Of a stretch of DNA of 64,000 nucleotides, positions 16,759 to 26,480 are shown piece by piece (position 1 is the first letter of the stretch; each line of letters starts with the position of its first letter). The stretch is taken from positions 4,670,001-4,734,000 of the forward strand of contig NZ_CP031834.1 in assembly GCF_003590645.1 (NCBI RefSeq), given 5' to 3'. The translations under genes and the position numbers were made by a program. The notes below the pieces were generated by a model. It was not told where the DNA came from and made no database searches. It saw nothing but the letters and a program-made list of their open reading frames with translations. This stretch comes from Mesorhizobium sp. DCY119 (GTDB lineage Bacteria; Pseudomonadota; Alphaproteobacteria; Rhizobiales; Rhizobiaceae).

Positions 16759-17002
16759 CTGAAAACTGACCTTCCCTGTTCAGACTTCAAATTTGTTCGA
16801 GTTTATACCCGTAGTCGACGCGCACAAGCTACAGGGCGGGTTTCACGCCGAATTTAAGTCCGAACTTTCCGGTTAATCACAAGCCGTCTCCCGACGGAGC
16901 ATTTTGTCTGCGGGCAACAGCCCGTCCCATGCGGGCGGGCTTCTAGTCACTTCATCAACACTTGTCAATGAAGGCAAAGTCAACGGCAAAAACGGCTGTG
17001 AA

Positions 17003-18517
17003 TTAGCGGCCCGCGCTGGCCATGGCGCGCTTTTCGCGCCGCCGCTGCACCGACGAAGGAATATTCATACCTTCCCGATACTTGGCTACAGTTCGCCGAG
17101 CGATATCAACACCATCGCGCTGCAAGATATCCACAATGGCGTCGTCGGAAAGAACTTCCGCCGAGGCCTCCTCATCGATCAACTGCTTTATGCGGTCACG
17201 CACCGCCTCGGAGGAGTGAGCGTCGCCTCCGCCTGCCGAGGCAATGGCCGCGGTGAAGAAATAACGCAGTTCGAAGACCCCACGAGGGGTCAGCATATAT
17301 TTGTTGGCGGTGACCCGGCTGACCGTCGATTCATGCATGCCGATCGCGTCTGCGACAGTGCGCAGGTTGAGCGGGCGCAATTGCCTGACGCCGTGAACCA
17401 GAAAAGCGTCCTGCTGGCGCACGATTTCGGAAGCGACCTTCAGGATCGTCTTGGCGCGCTGGTCGAGACTGCGGGTCAGCCAGTTGGCGTTCTGCAGGCA
17501 TTCGGCGAGAAAATCCTTTTCCGCCTGATTCTTTGTCAGCGTCGAAACCTGGGTAAAATAGATTTGATCGACCAGAACCCGCGGCAATGTCTCGGGATTG
17601 AGTTCGACCGTCCAGCTTCCGTCGCTCGCAGCGCGTACCTCGACATCCGGCACGATCGTATCGGTGTTTCCGCCGGAAAAGGCAGCACCGGGCCGTGGAT
17701 CGAGACGGCGGATTTCGGCCAGCATGTCGAGAAGATCCTCCTCGTCGACGGCGCAGAGCTTCTTCAACGTCTGGAAATCGCGGCGGGCCAGAAGATCGAG
17801 ATTGTTGACGAGTGCCTTCATCGCCGGATCGAGCCGGTCGCGCCGGGCAAGCTGAAGCGCCAGGCATTCGGCGAGATCGCGGGCAAAAATGCCTGCCGGC
17901 TCAAAGGTTTGACACTTGCGGAGAACCTCGAGGACATCCGCCTCGCCGACACCCAGCCGCTCGGCTATTTCCTCGACATCGCCGCGCATATAGCCGATCT
18001 CATCGAGCGCGTCGGTAAGGTCGTAGGCGATCAGACGGTCAGCGGGATTGACGAAGGCAAAGGAAATCTGTTCGCCGACATGGTCGCGCAGCGTCAACGC
18101 CGCAGCTGCCATGTCCTCCATGTCGAACCCTTCGGACGCGCCAAGCGACCCGCTGCTGCCGGAAGCGGATTTCCATTGTGCGGCAAGATCCGGGCCTACC
18201 CGATCGCTTACACCAGGGTCGTCTGGGAAGACATTTTCGAGCGAGGTATCGAGCTTTTCCGACATGGCCTCGGCGCTCCATGCCGTATCCGCCTCGGCCC
18301 ACTCCTCGCCGGCAGAATCATTCTTCTCCAGCCGGTCTCCCGCCGCGTCATCGCGCGGCTCGACGCGGTCGAGCAGAGGATTTCGCTCGATCTCCTCATC
18401 GACAAAATGATCGAGCTCGATATGGGTCATCTGCAGCAGTTTTATCGACTGCATCAGTTGCGGTGTCATCACCAGCGACTGTGATTGCCGAAGCTGCAAT
18501 TTGGCTGCAAGGGCCAT
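17003..18517 (-). CDS. rpoN: RNA polymerase sigma-54 factor
   Basis: A 504-residue sigma-54. Region I is glutamine/leucine-rich (LRQSQSLVMTPQLMQSIKLL), region II is acidic (roughly 55-110), and region III ends with the RpoN box ARRTVAKYRE near residue 475. It directs polymerase to -24/-12 promoters with AAA+ activators for nitrogen use and, in rhizobia, nitrogen fixation or dicarboxylate transport. The ATG at 18517 gives the standard MALAAKLQLRQSQ start. It lies 186 bases after lptB. Confidence 0.96.
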   Translation of the reverse strand: MALAAKLQLRQSQSLVMTPQLMQSIKLLQMTHIELDHFVDEEIERNPLLDRVEPRDDAAGDRLEKNDSAGEEWAEADTAWSAEAMSEKLDTSLENVFPDDPGVSDRVGPDLAAQWKSASGSSGSLGASEGFDMEDMAAAALTLRDHVGEQISFAFVNPADRLIAYDLTDALDEIGYMRGDVEEIAERLGVGEADVLEVLRKCQTFEPAGIFARDLAECLALQLARRDRLDPAMKALVNNLDLLARRDFQTLKKLCAVDEEDLLDMLAEIRRLDPRPGAAFSGGNTDTIVPDVEVRAASDGSWTVELNPETLPRVLVDQIYFTQVSTLTKNQAEKDFLAECLQNANWLTRSLDQRAKTILKVASEIVRQQDAFLVHGVRQLRPLNLRTVADAIGMHESTVSRVTANKYMLTPRGVFELRYFFTAAIASAGGGDAHSSEAVRDRIKQLIDEEASAEVLSDDAIVDILQRDGVDIARRTVAKYREGMNIPSSVQRRREKRAMASAGR

Positions 18518-18703
18518 TGTTACTCACGCACTCCCGTATCCGTCGAATACGCCCACGACGAATTTCCCCGAACGCATAAAACTGGCCCGGCTTTTGCATG
18601 TCAAGGAAAAGGGGAAAGGAAGCCTATTTATTATGCAGCTTGCGGAAGCCGGAGCCGCCTGAAAAAGCAACGTCTCGCGGGATCACGCAAAAAGCACAGA
18701 AAT

Positions 18704-19516
18704 TTAGAGCGTGAAGCCTTCGCCGAGATAAAGCCGCCGCACGTCCGGATCGGCGACGATGTCGGCCGCGGAGCCATGCTTCAGGATTTCGCCGGCGTGA
18801 ATGATGTAGGCCCGGTCGATCAGCCCAAGCGTCTCGCGCACATTGTGGTCGGTGATCAGGACGCCGATGCCGCGCTTGGTCAGGTGGCGCACGAGCTGCT
18901 GGATGTCGGAGACGGCGATCGGATCGACGCCGGCGAACGGCTCGTCGAGCAGCATGTAGTTCGGACGGCTGGCCAGAGCCCGGGCAATTTCGAGACGGCG
19001 ACGCTCGCCGCCGGAGAGCGAAATGGCCGGGGCCTTGCGCAAATGAGCGATATGGAACTCGTCCAAGAGCGCATCGAGATTTTTGTCGCGCTCCTTACGG
19101 CTCTTCTCGACCACTTCGAGCACCGCGCGGATATTGTTCTCGACGGTCAGGCCGCGAAAAATCGAGGCTTCCTGCGGAAGATAGCCGACGCCAAGCCTTG
19201 CACGACGATACATCGGCATGGAGGAGACGTCGAAGCCATCGATCTCGATGGTGCCCTTGTCCACCGGCACCAAGCCGGTGACCATGTAAAAGCATGTCGT
19301 CTTGCCCGCACCATTCGGACCCAAGAGCCCGACAGCCTCGCCGGCCCGAACGCCGAGCGACACGCTGTTGACCACGGTTCGTCCCTTGTAGGCCTTGGTC
19401 AGGCCCTGCGCGATCAAGGTGCCCTTGAAGCTCGCAGCATCCTTGCGCAAGGCAGGAGCAGCCGGCGCCGACCGACGCCCCGACAGGCGCGACAAGAGCG
19501 ATGCAGATTGCGGCAT
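18704..19516 (-). CDS. lptB: LPS export ABC transporter ATP-binding protein
   Basis: A 270-residue ATPase that powers lipopolysaccharide extraction by LptFG. Walker A is GPNGAGKTT at 65-73, the signature is SLSGGERRRLE, and Walker B is YMLLDEPFAGVD; VGYLPQEASIFRGLTVE is the LptB-specific Q-loop segment. There is an N-terminal extension of about 32 residues (SGRRSAPAAPALRK) absent from E. coli LptB, as in many rhizobial forms. Its start codon shares bases with the lptA stop, so translation is probably coupled. Confidence 0.95.
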   Translation of the reverse strand: MPQSASLLSRLSGRRSAPAAPALRKDAASFKGTLIAQGLTKAYKGRTVVNSVSLGVRAGEAVGLLGPNGAGKTTCFYMVTGLVPVDKGTIEIDGFDVSSMPMYRRARLGVGYLPQEASIFRGLTVENNIRAVLEVVEKSRKERDKNLDALLDEFHIAHLRKAPAISLSGGERRRLEIARALASRPNYMLLDEPFAGVDPIAVSDIQQLVRHLTKRGIGVLITDHNVRETLGLIDRAYIIHAGEILKHGSAADIVADPDVRRLYLGEGFTL

Positions 19517-20109
19517 TACTGTTTCTTGGTTCCGGTGGTGGCTCCAGGGGTCGATCCAGGAGTGATCGACATCATGACGCGACCGCTGCCCGAATTACCC
19601 TTCTTGCAGCCGTCGACATTGGCTTCGCCGGTCTTCATCTGCACCGTGAGCTTGCAGCCGACGAGCACATTGGGGCCGTCGGACATGACCACCTCGTCGC
19701 CCGACAAAACAAGAATCTCGGTCTTCATGTCGAACGTACCGCGATCGCCGGTGGCGACCTGCGTGTTGGATTTGACGTAAACCTTGTCCTCGACCTCGAG
19801 CCGGTCGATGTTCGAAGAACCGGTTGCGGCAGAACCGCCATCCTTGGCATAGAAAACCGTCATCTTGCCTGATTTCAGGAGTGTAGGCCCCTGCACGACG
19901 GTGACGTTGCCGCTGAAAATCGCCTTGTTTTCGGATTCGCGAACTTCCAGCTTGTCGCTTTCGATCTGAATCGGGTCTTTGCCCGACAGATTCAGGCCGG
20001 ACAGGCGGCTCTGCGCGCTGTCTTGCGCGAAAACCTGACCCGGAGCCAACGTCATCACCGCAAGGCCCAACACCGCCCCCAGCGGCAGCCTCATTTTATT
20101 GCCCCACAT
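19516..20109 (-). CDS. lptA: LPS transport periplasmic bridge protein
   Basis: A 197-residue protein with a signal peptide (LGAVLGLAVMTLAPGQVFAQ) and an OstA/LptA beta-jellyroll: DPIQIESDKLEVRESENKAI, FSGNVTVVQGPTLLKSGKM, then repeats of the same strand pattern. It forms the periplasmic bridge for lipopolysaccharide between LptC and LptD. The C-terminal tail is rich in glycine, threonine and lysine. It overlaps lptC by 14 bases and touches lptB. Confidence 0.93.
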   Translation of the reverse strand: MWGNKMRLPLGAVLGLAVMTLAPGQVFAQDSAQSRLSGLNLSGKDPIQIESDKLEVRESENKAIFSGNVTVVQGPTLLKSGKMTVFYAKDGGSAATGSSNIDRLEVEDKVYVKSNTQVATGDRGTFDMKTEILVLSGDEVVMSDGPNVLVGCKLTVQMKTGEANVDGCKKGNSGSGRVMMSITPGSTPGATTGTKKQ

Positions 20110-20812
20110 TCTGGTCTCCGCTCGCGTTCTCTGCCGTCTTCAACCGGCTGGAATCGATGTTCATGCGCACCCGCTTCTCGAATATTAAAACCTTGCCATT
20201 TTCAAGGATCGTCATCGAGTCCGAGTTGATCTTGGCGCCTTTGAGCTGAATATCGACGGGGTCGTCCGTCTTCATTCCACCCTTGCCAATATCCAGATAC
20301 GCCGATTTGAGCTTCGCCACCATACCGTCAGAGGTGGTAATCGTCATGGCGTCGGTGATCTCGAGCGTGTTCTTGTCGCGGTCATATGTGCCGTGCGGGG
20401 CAACCACGGTTGCCCAGTTTTCGGCATCGACCGGCAATTTCGCGTCAATGCCTTCGAGCTTGACGATGCCTTCATTCTGGAATTCCTGAATGGCACGCGC
20501 CGCAGTCATCTTGTAAGGCCGGTTGTCCTTGGTGAAGCCATCGAGCTTTGGATTGGCCATCACCAGCTTACCATCGGAATAGGCCGAACCGTCGGCACTG
20601 ACCGCAACTTTCGCCGGTGTCGCCATGTAGGAATAGCCGACAAATCCCGCAGCCATCAGGACAGCGAGAAGCGGCAATGCGGTCTTGAGAAAGCGCACCC
20701 TGTAGGAATGCCGTTGGGCACTCTCAAACGCTCCGCGCCGGGGCTGGGATGGCCCAGATGCCTTAAGCGTGGACGCCGGATGGCTGTCGGTTTCTGTCGG
20801 TCGCGCCAACAT
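20096..20812 (-). CDS. lptC: LPS export protein, inner-membrane anchored
   Basis: A 238-residue protein with a 40-residue cytoplasmic tail, one membrane helix at about 44-64 (ALPLLAVLMAAGFVGYSYM), and a periplasmic LptC domain (PKLDGFTKDNRPYKMTAARA ... GTYDRDKNTLEITDAMTITT). It hands lipopolysaccharide from LptB2FG to LptA. Length and tail are typical of alphaproteobacterial LptC (YrbK/DUF1239 group). It is first in the operon. Confidence 0.9.
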   Translation of the reverse strand: MLARPTETDSHPASTLKASGPSQPRRGAFESAQRHSYRVRFLKTALPLLAVLMAAGFVGYSYMATPAKVAVSADGSAYSDGKLVMANPKLDGFTKDNRPYKMTAARAIQEFQNEGIVKLEGIDAKLPVDAENWATVVAPHGTYDRDKNTLEITDAMTITTSDGMVAKLKSAYLDIGKGGMKTDDPVDIQLKGAKINSDSMTILENGKVLIFEKRVRMNIDSSRLKTAENASGDQNVGQ

Positions 20813-21207
20813 ATTGCCTTCTTGTTTTCCGGTTCGAAGCCGGGCCTTGCCGTATCGCGAATATCCTGCGCGAAGCAGGAAGCATCAAACGATTGAAAAC
20901 CACGGAATTGTGGCACTAAACTTAAAATCTTCTCCGCATCAACCGGAAGGAAGGGTATCCGGAAATGTGCAAATCTTCGTGAAACTATAGCAAATCCGGG
21001 CCTGGAAGCCCATTGAAACGCATAGCCACCACCCGCCGAAAGGCAGCGCCTCTCAGACCTACACAGCAATATGGTTACTTTAATGTGAAATGCCAGCCCA
21101 TTCGGCTAACCAAAGCAAGACAAGCCGATCCGCCGCAGCGATGAAACCGGTAGCCCTTGCAGGCCGGTTGGATTAAAACGACGCTTTCCCGCTAACACGA
21201 GGCTAGC
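20813..21207. other. divergent intergenic region, lptC and sppA promoters
   Basis: 395 bases with no credible gene. It separates lptC (minus) from sppA (plus) and should hold both promoters. TCCTGC-GCGAA-GCAGGA (20865-20881 region) could form a small hairpin in the lptC leader. The middle is locally AT-richer (GGTTACTTTAATGTG near 21072). In other rhizobia the RNase D gene often lies upstream of lptC; here rnd is at 46.4 kb instead. Confidence 0.45.
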
Positions 21208-22164
21208 ATGGCAACGAGAGCCGACGATCTGATCGACCGCCGTCATTTGCGGCGCAAGCTGACCTTCTGGCGCGTTGCGGCGATTGCCATTGCCGCGATC
21301 TGCATCGCGGCAGCGTCGATGTGGTTCTACGACGACGAGTTCGGCGGCACTGCGGCCAACCACATAGCCAAGGTGAAGATCGAGGGAACGATCACCGAGG
21401 ACGAGGAGCTGCTCGAACGCCTCGAAAAGATCCGCAAGGCAAAATCGGTGAAGGGCGTCATACTGTCGATCGATTCGCCGGGCGGCACCACGGCCGGCGG
21501 CGAAGCGATCTTCGACGCCGTCCGCGCGCTTGCCAAGGAAAAGCCGGTCGTCGCGCAGGTCGGCACGCTTGCCGCATCCGCGGGTTACATGATCGCTTCG
21601 GCTACCGATCACATTGTCGCGCGCAAATCGTCGATCGTCGGCTCGATCGGCGTCCTGATCCAGTATCCCGATGTCAGCGGCCTGATGGACAAGCTCGGAA
21701 TCAAGCTGGAAGAAGTCAAATCCTCGCCGCTGAAGGCGGCACCGTCGCCGTTCAGGCCGACCACGGAAGAAGAGCGCACGATGGTTCGCTCGATGATCCT
21801 CGACAGCTACGACTGGTTCGTCGGCCTGGTGGAAGAGCGCCGTTCGATGACGCGCGAGCAGGTTATTGCGCTTGCGGATGGCTCGATCTTCACGGGCAGA
21901 CAGGCGCTGCAGAACAAGCTGATCGATGAGGTCGGCGGCGAGAACGAAGCAATCGACTGGCTCGGTACCAAGGGGGTCGACGTCGATCTCAAGGTCGTTG
22001 AATGGAAGCCGAAGGGCAGCGGCTCAAGCCTGTTCTTCAGCAGTTCCATGATGCAGGCGGCCAGCCGCGCCCTCGGCCTGCCCGACGGTGGCGAAGAATT
22101 CCTGCGCAAGATTGGTGCGGATCGCTTGTTCCTTGACGGTCTCGTGTCGGTCTGGCAACCTTGA
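21208..22164 (+). CDS. sppA: signal peptide peptidase, S49 family
   Basis: A 318-residue membrane serine protease that degrades cleaved signal peptides. One membrane anchor at about 22-40, then a single S49 domain: SIDSPGGTTAGGEAIFDAVR, catalytic S124 in GTLAASAGYM, and catalytic K176 in KSSPLKAAPS. It is the short form (half the size of E. coli SppA), which works as an oligomer. ihfB follows 75 bases downstream, a conserved rhizobial order. Confidence 0.94.
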   Translation: MATRADDLIDRRHLRRKLTFWRVAAIAIAAICIAAASMWFYDDEFGGTAANHIAKVKIEGTITEDEELLERLEKIRKAKSVKGVILSIDSPGGTTAGGEAIFDAVRALAKEKPVVAQVGTLAASAGYMIASATDHIVARKSSIVGSIGVLIQYPDVSGLMDKLGIKLEEVKSSPLKAAPSPFRPTTEEERTMVRSMILDSYDWFVGLVEERRSMTREQVIALADGSIFTGRQALQNKLIDEVGGENEAIDWLGTKGVDVDLKVVEWKPKGSGSSLFFSSSMMQAASRALGLPDGGEEFLRKIGADRLFLDGLVSVWQP

Positions 22165-22239
22165 GACTCCGGCGGGCCGGCTTAAAAACGAATAAAATCA
22201 TCCGCATACCATTACAAACCATTGGCGGGGACCGCGCTC

Positions 22240-22524
22240 ATGATCAAATCCGAACTCGTGCAGATTATTGCCACACGCAATCCGCATCTCTTCCTGCGGG
22301 ACGTGGAAAACATCGTCAGCGCCATCTTTGACGAAATCACCGATGCCCTGGCGGATGGAAACCGGGTGGAACTGCGCGGTTTCGGCGCATTTTCGGTAAA
22401 AAACCGCCCTGCTCGCACCGGCCGCAACCCGCGCACCGGCGATTCGGTCGAGGTCGAGGAGAAGTGGGTTCCCTTCTTCAAGACTGGCAAGGAACTGCGC
22501 GAGCGGCTAAACGCCGGCAAGTAA
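22240..22524 (+). CDS. ihfB: integration host factor beta subunit
   Basis: A 94-residue DNA-bending protein (IHF-beta/HU fold). [22 protein letters not shown] starts the dimer domain; the DNA-contacting arm has [20 protein letters not shown] with the proline that intercalates. It pairs with IhfA to bend DNA at sigma-54 promoters and elsewhere. Start ATG at 22240 is standard (MIKSELV); a TTG at 22222 would add six residues. It sits between sppA and the lapA-like gene. Confidence 0.95.
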   Translation: MIKSELVQIIATRNPHLFLRDVENIVSAIFDEITDALADGNRVELRGFGAFSVKNRPARTGRNPRTGDSVEVEEKWVPFFKTGKELRERLNAGK

Positions 22525-22573
22525 GGCAAAGGCCGTTTCAATCGAAAAAGGCCGGCCTGCACCGGGAATAGAT

Positions 22574-22894
22574 ATGCTCAATCGCTTCATGCTCATCGTG
22601 GTGTTCGTGCCGATCGCCATCATCCTGATCGCACTGGCGGTGGCCAATCGTGCGCCCACCGCCTTCACGCTGGACCCGTTCAATCCGGGCAATCCAGCGC
22701 TGACGCTGCAACTGCCGCTGTTTTTCCTGCTCTTTGCGGCAATTGCCGTTGGCATGATTGTCGGCAGCCTCGCCACATGGCTCAAGCAGGGGCGCTACCG
22801 CAAGCTGGCGCGCGTGCGCGGTCAGGAATTGCAGACGATGGCCGATCCGCGACCCATATCCGGCCAAACGAACCTGCCGGCAACAAAGCACTAG
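22574..22894 (+). CDS. LapA domain (DUF1049) membrane protein
   Basis: A 106-residue protein with two membrane helices at about 5-22 and 52-72 and the DUF1049 pattern FFLLFAAIAVGMIVGSLATW, followed by a basic tail RYRKLARVRG. The E. coli relative LapA takes part in lipopolysaccharide assembly with LapB. It follows ihfB by 49 bases, the same neighbour relation as in enterobacteria, and is probably cotranscribed. Confidence 0.85.
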   Translation: MLNRFMLIVVFVPIAIILIALAVANRAPTAFTLDPFNPGNPALTLQLPLFFLLFAAIAVGMIVGSLATWLKQGRYRKLARVRGQELQTMADPRPISGQTNLPATKH

Positions 22895-22939
22895 ACGCGG
22901 CAGAGCCCGCGTCGCAGACCCACCACGCAAGGACCAGCA

Positions 22940-23905
22940 ATGCAGATGATTTCGGCGGGCGATGTCGACCGCGCCCTCACCTTTTCCGGACTTGTGGAAA
23001 CACTGCGCAAGGCCTTTCATGACGGCGCGATCCAGCCGGTGCGTCATCACCACACGGTGGAGCGCCCGACAGGTGCGGCCTCCACACTGCTTCTGATGCC
23101 GGCCTGGAGCGACTTCAATGCCGGGGGCGTTTCCGACGGCGGCCATATCGGCGTGAAGATCGTCACCGTTTCGCCTGACAACAATGCAATCGCCAAGCCG
23201 GCGGTGATGGGGCTTTACCTGCTTCTCGACGGCACGACCGGCGAACCGCAGGCGCTGATCGACGGGCAGCGCCTGACGCAATGGCGCACGGCCTGCGCTT
23301 CCGCGCTGGCCGCCAGCTATCTCGCCCGCGAGGATGCGTCGAAGCTACTGATCGTCGGCGCCGGCGCGCTGGCGCCATTCCTGGCCAAGGCGCATGCGGC
23401 GGTTCGGCCGATCAAGCAGGTCAGGATCTGGAATCGCACGCCCGCCAATGCCGAAAAGGTTGCAGCAGATTTGCGCGCTGAAGGCATTGATGCTGCGGCG
23501 AGTGCCGACCTGGATGCCGATCTGGGTTGGGCCGACATCGTTTCCTCGGCGACGATCTCGACGACTCCCTTGATCAAGGGCGCGTTGCTGAAGCCCGGCA
23601 CGCATGTCGATCTGGTCGGCGGATTTACGCCAACCATGCGCGAGAGCGACGACGACGCCATTCGCCGTGCCCGCGTCTATGTCGATACCCGTGCCGGCGC
23701 GACCAAGGAGGCCGGCGATATCGTCCAACCACTGGCATCGGGCGTCCTGAAGGCAGAAGACATCGTGGCCGACCTGCACGAACTTGCCCGAGACCAGAAG
23801 CGCGGTCGCGAAACCGCCGATGAAATCACGCTGTTCAAGTCGGTGGGGGCCGCGCTGGAAGACCTGGCGGCGGGAATCGCGGTTTATGAGCGCAGCAAGG
23901 GCTGA
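22940..23905 (+). CDS. ornithine cyclodeaminase/mu-crystallin family protein
   Basis: A 321-residue NAD-binding enzyme. Residues 45-115 hold the substrate-binding block (MPAWSDF, HIGVKIVTVSPDN) and 130-250 a Rossmann domain (LLIVGAGALAPFLAKAHAAV). The family includes ornithine cyclodeaminase, alanine dehydrogenase of archaea, and several ketimine or imino-acid reductases; I cannot tell which here. It starts 45 bases after the lapA-like gene. The substrate arginine and lysine (VKIV) are in place, so it should be active. Confidence 0.85.
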   Translation: MQMISAGDVDRALTFSGLVETLRKAFHDGAIQPVRHHHTVERPTGAASTLLLMPAWSDFNAGGVSDGGHIGVKIVTVSPDNNAIAKPAVMGLYLLLDGTTGEPQALIDGQRLTQWRTACASALAASYLAREDASKLLIVGAGALAPFLAKAHAAVRPIKQVRIWNRTPANAEKVAADLRAEGIDAAASADLDADLGWADIVSSATISTTPLIKGALLKPGTHVDLVGGFTPTMRESDDDAIRRARVYVDTRAGATKEAGDIVQPLASGVLKAEDIVADLHELARDQKRGRETADEITLFKSVGAALEDLAAGIAVYERSKG

Positions 23906-23973
23906 GCGGACGCCATTTCTTGCGATGCGCCGGATGCTGTGGCAGAAGCGCGGCTGCCGCATCTGGAGTGTGC

Positions 23974-25047
23974 ATGAAACCTTCGCGTGACAAACGCCGC
24001 GACAAGCGCCCGCAGGCCGATCGCTCTTCGCCGCAGGCCGGCCGAAGCGAACGCCCGGTCGCGCCGCGTCGCAACCCTGACGCTCCCGACGCCAAGCCTG
24101 TTCCCGAGCCGAAGGCAGCACCCCGCGTGCTGAAGCGCCGCGAAGGCGCACTGCCGGCCGAACGGCTGCCGGTTATTCTGGAAGTGTCTCCCAACGCCGA
24201 CTACGCGCTGCTCGACAGCGGCGAAGGCGAAAAGCTGGAGCAATACGGCCCTTATCGCATCGTTCGTCCCGAAGGCCAGGCGATCTGGCAGAAGGCGCTG
24301 CCGGCGAAGGAATGGGCCAACGTCGATGCCGTCTTCACCGGCGATACCGACGAGGAAGGCATGGGCCGCTGGCGCTTTCCCAAGACGCCGCTCGGTGAAA
24401 CATGGCCGATGAGCCATGACGGCATTTCATATCTTGGCCGCTTCACCTCGTTTCGCCATGTCGGCGTCTTTCCAGAACAGGCCTCACACTGGGACCATAT
24501 GGCAAGCCTGATCCGCAACGCCGGACGCCCGGTCAAGGTGCTAAATTTGTTCGGCTATACCGGGCTCGCTTCGCTGGTGGCAGCACGCGCCGGCGCGGAA
24601 GTCACCCATGTCGATGCCTCGAAAAAGGCGATCGGCTGGGCACGCGAAAACCAGCTCATGGCCGGTCTCGGCGAAAAGCCGATCCGCTGGATCTGCGAAG
24701 ACGCGATGAAATTCGCCGAGCGCGAAGAACGCCGAGGCAATGGCTACGACATCATCCTGTTCGACCCGCCGGCTTATGGGCGTGGGCCCAAGGGCGAAGT
24801 CTGGCAGTTGTTCGAGGATTTGCCGGCCTTGACCGATATCTGTCGGTCCATCCTGACGCCGAAACCGCTGGCCGTGGTGCTGACGGCCTATTCCATCCGC
24901 GCCTCGTTCTTCGCAATCCACGCACTGATGCGCGACACCTTCGCCGGCATGGGCGGCACCATCGAATCCGGCGAGTTGATCATTCGCGAAAAGGCAGCAG
25001 GCCGGGCATTGTCGACATCACTGTTTTCGCGCTGGGTGGCTTCATGA
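23974..25047 (+). CDS. class I SAM-dependent rRNA methyltransferase (RlmI-like, COG1092)
   Basis: A 357-residue enzyme with a disordered basic N-terminus of about 40 residues (RDKRRDKRPQADRSS). The catalytic half has LNLFGYTGLASLVAARAG (SAM motif I), THVDASKKAIGWARENQL and FDPPAYGRGPKGEVW, the DPP motif of m5C/N-methyltransferases. Likely target is rRNA by analogy with RlmI/RlmK, but the N-terminal PUA domain of RlmI is not evident. ATG at 23974 has GGAG nine bases before it. It overlaps the next gene by 4 bases (ATGA). Confidence 0.85.
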   Translation: MKPSRDKRRDKRPQADRSSPQAGRSERPVAPRRNPDAPDAKPVPEPKAAPRVLKRREGALPAERLPVILEVSPNADYALLDSGEGEKLEQYGPYRIVRPEGQAIWQKALPAKEWANVDAVFTGDTDEEGMGRWRFPKTPLGETWPMSHDGISYLGRFTSFRHVGVFPEQASHWDHMASLIRNAGRPVKVLNLFGYTGLASLVAARAGAEVTHVDASKKAIGWARENQLMAGLGEKPIRWICEDAMKFAEREERRGNGYDIILFDPPAYGRGPKGEVWQLFEDLPALTDICRSILTPKPLAVVLTAYSIRASFFAIHALMRDTFAGMGGTIESGELIIREKAAGRALSTSLFSRWVAS

Positions 25048-25898
25048 GCGAGCATCGCACCGGCGCGCCGGGTCAGGTCAAGGAAGTCACCAGCCTCGCC
25101 AACCCCTTGGTGAAGGACATCAAGGCGCTGGCGCTGAAGAAATTCCGCGACCAACAGAATGCCTTCATGGCCGAGGGCCTGAAGCTCGTCATCGACGCGC
25201 TCGATCTCGGCTGGTCGATCAAGACGCTGGTGTTCGCCAAGGCCGGGCTCGGCAACCCGACGATCGAGAAGGTCGCGGCGCGCACGGTAGCTGCCGGCGG
25301 GACCGTTCTGGAAGTCTCCGAAAAAGTGCTTTCGGCAATCACCCGGCGCGACAATCCGCAAATGGTGGTCGGTGTGTTTTCGCAGCGCTACCTGCCACTC
25401 AAGGACGTTCGCCCCAGGGATGGCGACGTCTGGGTGGCGCTGGATCGCGTGCGCGATCCCGGCAATCTCGGCACGGTGATCCGCACGGTGGACGCCGTCG
25501 GCGCCAAGGGCATCATTCTGGTCGGCGAGACGACCGACCCCTTCTCCGTCGAAACAGTCCGCGCCACTATGGGCTCGGTCTTCGCCGTGCCTGTGGCGCG
25601 CGCCACGACCGAGGCATTTCTGGCCTGGCGCAAAGGGTTTCCCGGCCTTGTCGCCGGCACGCATCTGAAAGGCGCGGTGGACTATCGTTCAGTCGATTTT
25701 TCCGGCCGTCCCGTTCTCTTGCTGATGGGCAACGAACAGCAGGGCCTTCCCGACAGCCTGGCCGAAAGCTGCGACAGGCTCCTGCGCATACCGCAGGCCG
25801 GCCGCGCGGATTCGCTCAATCTGGCCGTGGCCACCGGGGTAATGCTTTTTGAAATCAGGCGCGGCGCGCTGACACTCGGCGCGGAGGGCAATGCGTGA
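25044..25898 (+). CDS. TrmH/SpoU family RNA 2'-O-methyltransferase
   Basis: A 284-residue SPOUT enzyme. Residues 8-100 form the substrate-binding domain ([20 protein letters not shown]-like start), and 115-280 the knotted methyltransferase with the three motifs [26 protein letters not shown] and [19 protein letters not shown]. It methylates ribose in tRNA or rRNA; RlmB/TrmH-like assignment is not possible without comparison. Overlaps both neighbours by 4 bases, so it is translationally coupled in an RNA-modification-lspA operon. Confidence 0.93.
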   Translation: MSEHRTGAPGQVKEVTSLANPLVKDIKALALKKFRDQQNAFMAEGLKLVIDALDLGWSIKTLVFAKAGLGNPTIEKVAARTVAAGGTVLEVSEKVLSAITRRDNPQMVVGVFSQRYLPLKDVRPRDGDVWVALDRVRDPGNLGTVIRTVDAVGAKGIILVGETTDPFSVETVRATMGSVFAVPVARATTEAFLAWRKGFPGLVAGTHLKGAVDYRSVDFSGRPVLLLMGNEQQGLPDSLAESCDRLLRIPQAGRADSLNLAVATGVMLFEIRRGALTLGAEGNA

Positions 25899-26389
25899 GC
25901 TGGAAATCCTTGGCTCTCTACGGCTTGCTCAGCGCCGTCGCCGTGGCGTTCGACCAGTGGATCAAGTTTCTGGTCGAAACCGAGCTCTTCATGCACGACC
26001 AGATCAACATTCTTCCTTTCCTGGCGCTCTATCGCACCTATAACACCGGTGTTGCCTTCTCGATGTTTTCGTCGATCGGCGACAAGGGGCTGATCCTGCT
26101 TTCGCTGGCGGTGGTCGCCTTCGTGCTCTATCTGGCGTTTCGGACGGGACCAGGCCAGGTTCTGGCAAGAATCGGCTTCGCGCTGATTATCGGCGGGGCA
26201 ATCGGAAACCTCATCGACCGCACGGTCTATGGCCACGTCATCGACTACATATTGTTCCACACGCCGGTCTGGTCGTTCGCGATCTTCAACCTGGCCGATG
26301 CGTTCATCACCGTCGGTGCAGGGCTCGTTTTGATCGATGAGTTTTTCAGCTGGCGGCGCATGAAATCGGCGCCACCGTCGAGTGACTGA
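25895..26389 (+). CDS. lspA: lipoprotein signal peptidase II
   Basis: A 164-residue inner-membrane aspartic protease with four membrane helices that cleaves diacylated prolipoproteins. D117 in HVIDYI and D135 in FNLADA are the catalytic pair; YNTGVAFS and [10 protein letters not shown] are the other conserved blocks. It begins with GTG at 25895 in a GTGA overlap with the upstream gene. The length is normal for the family. Confidence 0.95.
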   Translation: MSWKSLALYGLLSAVAVAFDQWIKFLVETELFMHDQINILPFLALYRTYNTGVAFSMFSSIGDKGLILLSLAVVAFVLYLAFRTGPGQVLARIGFALIIGGAIGNLIDRTVYGHVIDYILFHTPVWSFAIFNLADAFITVGAGLVLIDEFFSWRRMKSAPPSSD

Positions 26390-26480
26390 TTTCGCGCAAT
26401 ACGCGTATTTTCGCGGCGACCGCTAAAATTAGAACGATCCGCCAAAAGCTTCCCTAAGGCTTCCCGTCTACGGTCGACGC